Shown here: positions 55,801-64,000 of the stretch, in pieces | How the letters are laid out: every line of letters starts with the position of its first letter | How positions within the stretch are numbered: position 1 is the first letter of the stretch | From: Melieria omissa | Taxonomy: Eukaryota > Arthropoda > Insecta > Diptera > Ulidiidae | Length of the DNA: 64,000 bases | Assembly (NCBI GenBank): GCA_963971225.1 | Contig: OZ020267.1 | Coordinates: 118,971,891-119,035,890 of the forward strand | Direction of reading: 5' to 3' | Notes under the pieces: model-generated | Told to the model about the DNA's origin: nothing | The model's database searches: none | The model's input: only the letters and a program-made list of their open reading frames with translations | Position numbers and translations under genes: made by a program

Positions 55801-57264
55801 TTGCACGTGTCCAGAAGTCCATTTTAGATGCGTTGTCTGGATTTTCACGGGGCCGCGGTGCTGTAACAAAGGCAATCGGTGAATTAAACTATGCTCTGTA
55901 CGACATAACACACCTATATCAAAACTTTGCGGACCCGTTTGATTTATGGGAATGTAAGCTGACAATACTGAATTGCTCGCATCACAATGACCCTCTGTTG
56001 ATTGAATCGGTGTGGGGCCAAATTATTAACAAGGCCGTGGAATGTCCCGGGTCCGTTGATGCACGAAGCACAAACCTCTTCACCAAGGTAGAATTGCTTG
56101 TTAAGGAGTTTCGTGAATCGGGACATTGCTTTCCATTGGCATTTCTTATTCGTGAACTGGAACTAAAAGCTTGCCAGTTAAGGATGCCAGAGGGTATTGT
56201 TCCAGAAAAGCTGGTAGCTATGGAGTTGGACATTGAATTATTAATGGAATATTATTCAAGGTTATATAAACTTTAATTTATTAACTATGCACACATTATA
56301 AATCATAATTTTTCAGAATGATTTCTATGAATGAACGAATTTGGACCAACGAAGGGAATGAATGGCACCTTGTACAGTCGGCTATTCGCCTAGTTACGTT
56401 GCTTTCGAATAATTCTCAATCAATATGGCAGCGGTCGAAGTAAGTAGCACAACACATGCATTTGTATAACAGTGCTTAGAGTTGTCGGAATGGCATCACT
56501 GTCTAACATTTAGTACTTTTTTGGAATGGAAACATTTGTATTTAAGCCTAACTTCACACAATCCACAGTCTTCCGAGTGATTTTTTAAATAACTGGTACA
56601 CGCCGCTCAGTAAATAAAGGGTCCCAAAGTACTGTTTGGTGAGAAGGTGCCAACGCGGTTTTTCAACTGTCCAAAAGCATTGCTTGCAAAAAGCATGTTG
56701 GTGCAAGATTCTCTACTCTTTGTGCAGCCAACATTTCATTGTGATTCTGTTGTCTAAATACATATAGTTTTCAATAAAAAGTGCTATACCACATTATCCC
56801 ACTATGCCACAATGCCGGAAGCCACCCTAGTAATAATTGAGATCAATCAATAATAATAAAATAATAAAAAAAATTATTACAGTTAGGTCATATCGCTCCT
56901 TCGCTGCAAGAACGTCATGACTCAAATTTTTTTCAGTTCATGGAAATGCCTGTAATGGTAAACTTTAAAATTTAATTTTCTCGGAATGATGTAGTTTTGA
57001 GTTATGACGTTCTTGAAGGAGCGATATGTTTCCAACGCTAAATCTTTCAAATTGTGTTGTAGAATGTCTTACATAGTTAGGATTTTCAAAAACTTCATGA
57101 ATAATAAATTTAAATTCTTTCTTTGCTTTAGGCGGCGCATTTTCGGTAAGGCGCAGGACATTGTGTCGGCATGTTTAAACCATTGTTACCAAAAACCCGG
57201 CACCGAACGTTTGCAGCAATCTCTGAAAGAATTGCAGAGCCGATTGCAGCGTAATTTAGCATGA
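49823..57264 (+). CDS. Nup154: Nuclear pore scaffold nucleoporin Nup154/Nup155
   Basis: Sixteen exons: 49823-49936, 50007-50166, 50283-50359, 50424-50580, 50638-50942, 51626-51798, 51858-52569, 52630-52981, 53992-54225, 54283-54438, 54519-54919, 55032-55177, 55236-55737, 55794-56260, 56317-56439, 57132-57264; 1403 residues, all phases closing. Nup155-type proteins link inner-ring parts of the pore and are needed for pore assembly; in Drosophila Nup154 also has germline roles. The N-terminal beta-propeller is recognised by [32 protein letters not shown] and [15 protein letters not shown]. The alpha-solenoid is recognised by [19 protein letters not shown] and [14 protein letters not shown] [19 protein letters not shown]. 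Exon 7 has a Gln-rich loop ([16 protein letters not shown]) and exon 8 a Pro/Thr/Gln-rich loop. Introns 5 and 8 (0.7 and 1.0 kb) contain repeat-like DNA. Confidence 0.96.
52982..53991. other. Nup154 intron 8 with agccg-rich block
   Basis: Between about 53145 and 53330 agccg and cggct motifs recur many times in both orientations (gtagccgagagccgc, caacggctactgctgagagc, ccgtagcagagccg). This looks like an eroded inverted-repeat element. The remainder is AT-rich. Confidence 0.4.
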
Positions 57265-57943
57265 TTGATCACTTTCGTATACTTAAGTTTAATATTAAGA
57301 AATTATTTGTTTCCAAATATGTCATAATGTGTTACAAATATATTTAAATAGAAAGCATAAAAGCAACACCAACACCAGTAACACCTTTATTGTCATAGAA
57401 TTGTTTGTATTTCAAAAATCTAACGAGTTTTCGAGCAATTACATGTATATGGGCATCTCCCAGTGGGACGGACTCGACATTCTTTTACATTACAGGAACA
57501 ATATAACGTTACTAGAATAAGCTCAAAACACAAAGAAAAAATCTGCATATAATTCGTGAAAGGGCTCAGAAAATGTTTTTTTTGTTTCTTCTACAGTAGT
57601 ATATTTCGGCCAAAAATATTAAAAATTACCAATTCTTTTACATTTATAAAATACTAACAGGGCCCTGCGGCTTTGCACGCGAGCTTGAAGTCAATGGGTC
57701 CAATATATCAAGTTTCTTCATACTACACTCCATGGGCAATGCCACGCCTCTTTTATGTAATGCCCAATCCATTCTTCCAATCGAAGGGTGTGACCCGGGT
57801 CCATTGGTATGCGACTTTCAGTTCCAAAGTTCCGCGGAAAATTTCAGTCACAAAAAATATGCCGCGCCCCTTCTTCAACGTCCATAAAATTTTGCCAGTA
57901 GAATGACACATCTATGAGATGATGGTATACAAAACCTGCCAAC
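57265..57943. other. Nup154 downstream region, no gene
   Basis: A 77-codon ORF at 57673-57906 (starts MHASLKSMGPIYQVSSYYTP) has no recognisable family. No clear polyadenylation signal could be assigned to Nup154. Confidence 0.35.
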
Positions 57944-58440
57944 TTACGTGGGTGGTCCGATAAGTACTTAGCCTACAAAAGAAAAACGAAAATTTTGCAA
58001 AAGTGGCGATTTATTTCTCAACGTAGTCTCCTCAGAGAGTAAAAATTGCCCATGAAAAAGCTCCCAACCTGCCGTTCGGAACCGGCATAAAACTGTAGGT
58101 CCCTTCCACCCGCGTACAAAATTCACACGCACAACACGGGTGGTTGCGGGAAGCTAGGCCTTAGTCTCGCGTAAGCGGGCTGTCGTGCCAATCAATTATT
58201 AATTATTAGTCTCCTTTCAACTCGATACACTTGACCCAGCGATTCTTTAACCCGTCTGAAAAATACGTTTTCTGGAGGCCTCCGTGGCGACGATAACTTC
58301 CTCATTCGACTCAAATTTCTGCCCGACGAGTGACTTTTTCAAGTTTGGAAACAAAAAGAAGTCACACGGGGCCAAATCTTGAGAATACGGTGGATGGGGC
58401 AGCTGTTCGTAGCCTAATGCGACCAATTTAGCGAATCACC
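57944..58440 (-). pseudogene. Mariner transposase C-terminal relic
   Basis: Minus strand from about 58435: AKLVALGYEQLPHPPYSQDL, APCDFFLFPNLKKSLVGQKF, then after a stop NRWVKCIELKGD and, beyond the SINE, the final GDYVEK. This is the third catalytic Asp region and C-terminus of an irritans-type mariner. The sequence ttacgtgggtggtccgataa at 57944 looks like its 3' terminal repeat. The 5' two-thirds are missing. A SINE interrupts it at 58033-58206. Confidence 0.75.
58033..58206 (+). repeat. 5'-truncated SINE inside mariner
   Basis: Starts cagagagtaaaaattgccca and ends in the tail caatcaattattaattat. Flanked by tagtctcct on both sides (58024-58032 and 58207-58215), a 9-bp target duplication typical of LINE-driven insertion. 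Shares its body with 42600-43205 and supplies the empty site for the MITE there. Confidence 0.8.
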
Positions 58441-58479
58441 GACCGATATTTTCTCTTTTTCCCTTTTTCTAAAATCCGC

Positions 58480-58990
58480 GGACACGTTCGTTTCCACAGG
58501 CGGTCAAAACAAAACTACAAATCCACTATGGCTGAAATTTTGACAGTAGTCGTCTACGAGAGTGGGTGTGGCCGATTATATTATAGCCTATGTTTGCCGC
58601 AATGATACGCTAAATCGTTTGACACCCATATTGCTGTGACAAATATATAATGGCTGATATGTTATAGTGGGCGTGGCGAAAAGGCATATCAGGCGTTGTC
58701 AATCTTATATATCCTATGTTAACATGAATGAAACACGGAATCATTTGATATTAATACTGATTCGCCGACATGTACCGTAGCTTCGTTTTGTTAGTTTAGT
58801 GGGCACGGAAAGTGGGCGTGACCAATTATATTATAGACTATGTTTGCCGCAATGACACGCTGAATCGTTTGATACCCATATTACCTTACAAAAACATACC
58901 ATAGATTAGTTTTGTTACCAAAGTGGGCGTAAGAAGGGGGCGTGGTCATTCTCATATAGCCTATTCCCCCAGATACAAAAATTGTTGGTG
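58480..58990. repeat. Dispersed repeat with 252-bp internal period
   Basis: The block beginning gtgggtgtggccgattatat (58562) recurs as gtgggcgtgaccaattatat (58814), with agcctatgtttgccgcaatg and aatcgtttga following in both. The spacing is 252 bp. The gtgggcgtggc text is common in fly repeats; class not assigned. Confidence 0.55.
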
Positions 58991-59242
58991 CTTATTTCAT
59001 CTAAATCAGTTCAGTGGTTTTTGCCTGATTGTGGCTCAAAAAAAACAATGTCATACTTGTTTTTATATAATAGTATCGATAGTATAGATATATAAGCTTA
59101 AATATCTAGCTTTATTATTGGAAAATAAAAAGTATTTCTGAGCAGTTTGCATTTTTCACTCGTGGTGGACCTTGCTTGGAGATGCCCATATATAAATAAC
59201 TATATTGTATCCTTATGAGAAGGGGACCCAAACACTGGCATT

Positions 59243-59434
59243 TTATATATAATACTTCTTATATATACATTTTGATTTTTGATAGAATTTAACTAAATTC
59301 CGTACGGTGTTTCGTTTTTTATTTGCTGCTGGAATAGATCCCGACTGTTGGGAGACCAAAAACAAATTCTTACAGTATTTGCATTTCCTAATTTTTCTAC
59401 TTGACGATGACCCAGAGTCAGAAGAGGACACCAT
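59243..59434 (-). CDS. 63-codon ORF downstream of Art8
   Basis: Starts 123 bp after the Art8 stop, same strand: MVSSSDSGSSSSRKIRKCKY, CKNLFLVSQQSG, ending in YQKSKCIYKKYYI. Ser-rich start, then a Cys pair (KCKYC) and a basic tail. The last third is AT-rich and may be chance extension. Could be a small gene, a piece of Art8 3' UTR, or noise. Family not recognised. Confidence 0.3.
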   Translation of the reverse strand: MVSSSDSGSSSSRKIRKCKYCKNLFLVSQQSGSIPAANKKRNTVRNLVKFYQKSKCIYKKYYI

Positions 59435-59556
59435 GCTGTTTCCTAAAACCGGACGATTCTGATTGCTCTTTAGGAGATTCTGCCCACAAATTGATAAGTC
59501 AGTTAAATTTTTAAAAAAGTAAAATTGGTTATTATTGGCACGAACGCAACTAAAAC

Positions 59557-63633
<4,077 letters not shown>

Positions 63634-64000
63634 CCCAAGTTAATATAAGGTTAACTTTGCCCCAAATCTATATGGTTTTGAAGATTTTCACGTTATGCCG
63701 CAGGTTTTCCCTATTTCTTACTTTAGAAAACAACAACTTAAAAAACGTATTTTACAGGCCAAAGCAAGGAAAGAGTATTTCCAACAGCTGTTTTTACTAG
63801 GGCTGCCGTTGCTACAAAAATTGTTACAAGTGTAAACTTATTCTCACGTGGTATTAGCTAATTTTTGTGACCAAGCCAGTGTCGGCTTTAGCCAATATTT
63901 TTTCAATCGACAGTAGATCGGCATCGCTGGTTGTTTTTTTTAGAAATAAAGGGAGAACTCTTATATCTGTTCGGTCGAGGAGTAGGGGAGGTCCCCCATA
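63634..64000. other. Art8 upstream region
   Basis: Presumably holds the Art8 promoter and 5' UTR. No gene or repeat recognised. Confidence 0.4.

Overview
The window reads as a transposon-rich, AT-rich nuclear segment of a higher fly (Diptera, Brachycera). The spliced genes align best, from memory, with Drosophila-type orthologues (Nup154, Art8, Grip75, Cog4, Ppt2). Introns are short GT-AG introns with fly-like signals, and a tRNA-derived SINE family typical of schizophoran flies is present. A tephritid-like fly is my best guess (inference). There is no bacterial, CRISPR or operon-like content.

Host genes, left to right: Ppt2 (+, 18468-21497), a lysosomal thioesterase with a 63-codon ORF just upstream; Cog4 (+, 32275-34974), a Golgi tethering subunit; Grip75/TUBGCP4 (-, 39122-35097), a gamma-tubulin ring complex subunit convergent with Cog4; a DRC8/EFCAB2-like EF-hand axonemal gene (+, 41565-42314); Nup154/Nup155 (+, 49823-57264), a nuclear pore scaffold protein in 16 exons; and Art8 (-, 63633-59557), an arginine methyltransferase. 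I rebuilt the exon chains by hand and nearly all phases close. These are unrelated housekeeping or ciliary functions and I see no shared pathway.

The rest is mostly mobile DNA, much of it with readable ends. 1-18 kb holds a decayed mariner, TA- and 8-bp-TSD MITEs, an RTE-like tail, piggyBac-like and PIF/Harbinger relics, an R1-like retroelement, two TTAA elements, a Transib (RAG1-like) element with a CGTCG duplication, and a MITE with P-like ends. 21-32 kb holds an irritans-type mariner interrupted by a P-like element, then a Gypsy pol relic split by a MITE and by a non-LTR element that itself carries a TTAA element. 39-49 kb holds a foldback-like repeat, a SINE split by a Harbinger-like MITE, two further P-like elements with target duplications, and an array of three 799-bp units upstream of Nup154. 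57-64 kb holds a mariner split by a SINE, and TTAA and P-like relics inside an Art8 intron.

I found no clearly new protein system. The most unusual items are the 799-bp trimer, the nested insertions that allow relative dating, the group of P-like ends, the TTAA elements with subterminal palindromes, and two unexplained small coding candidates.
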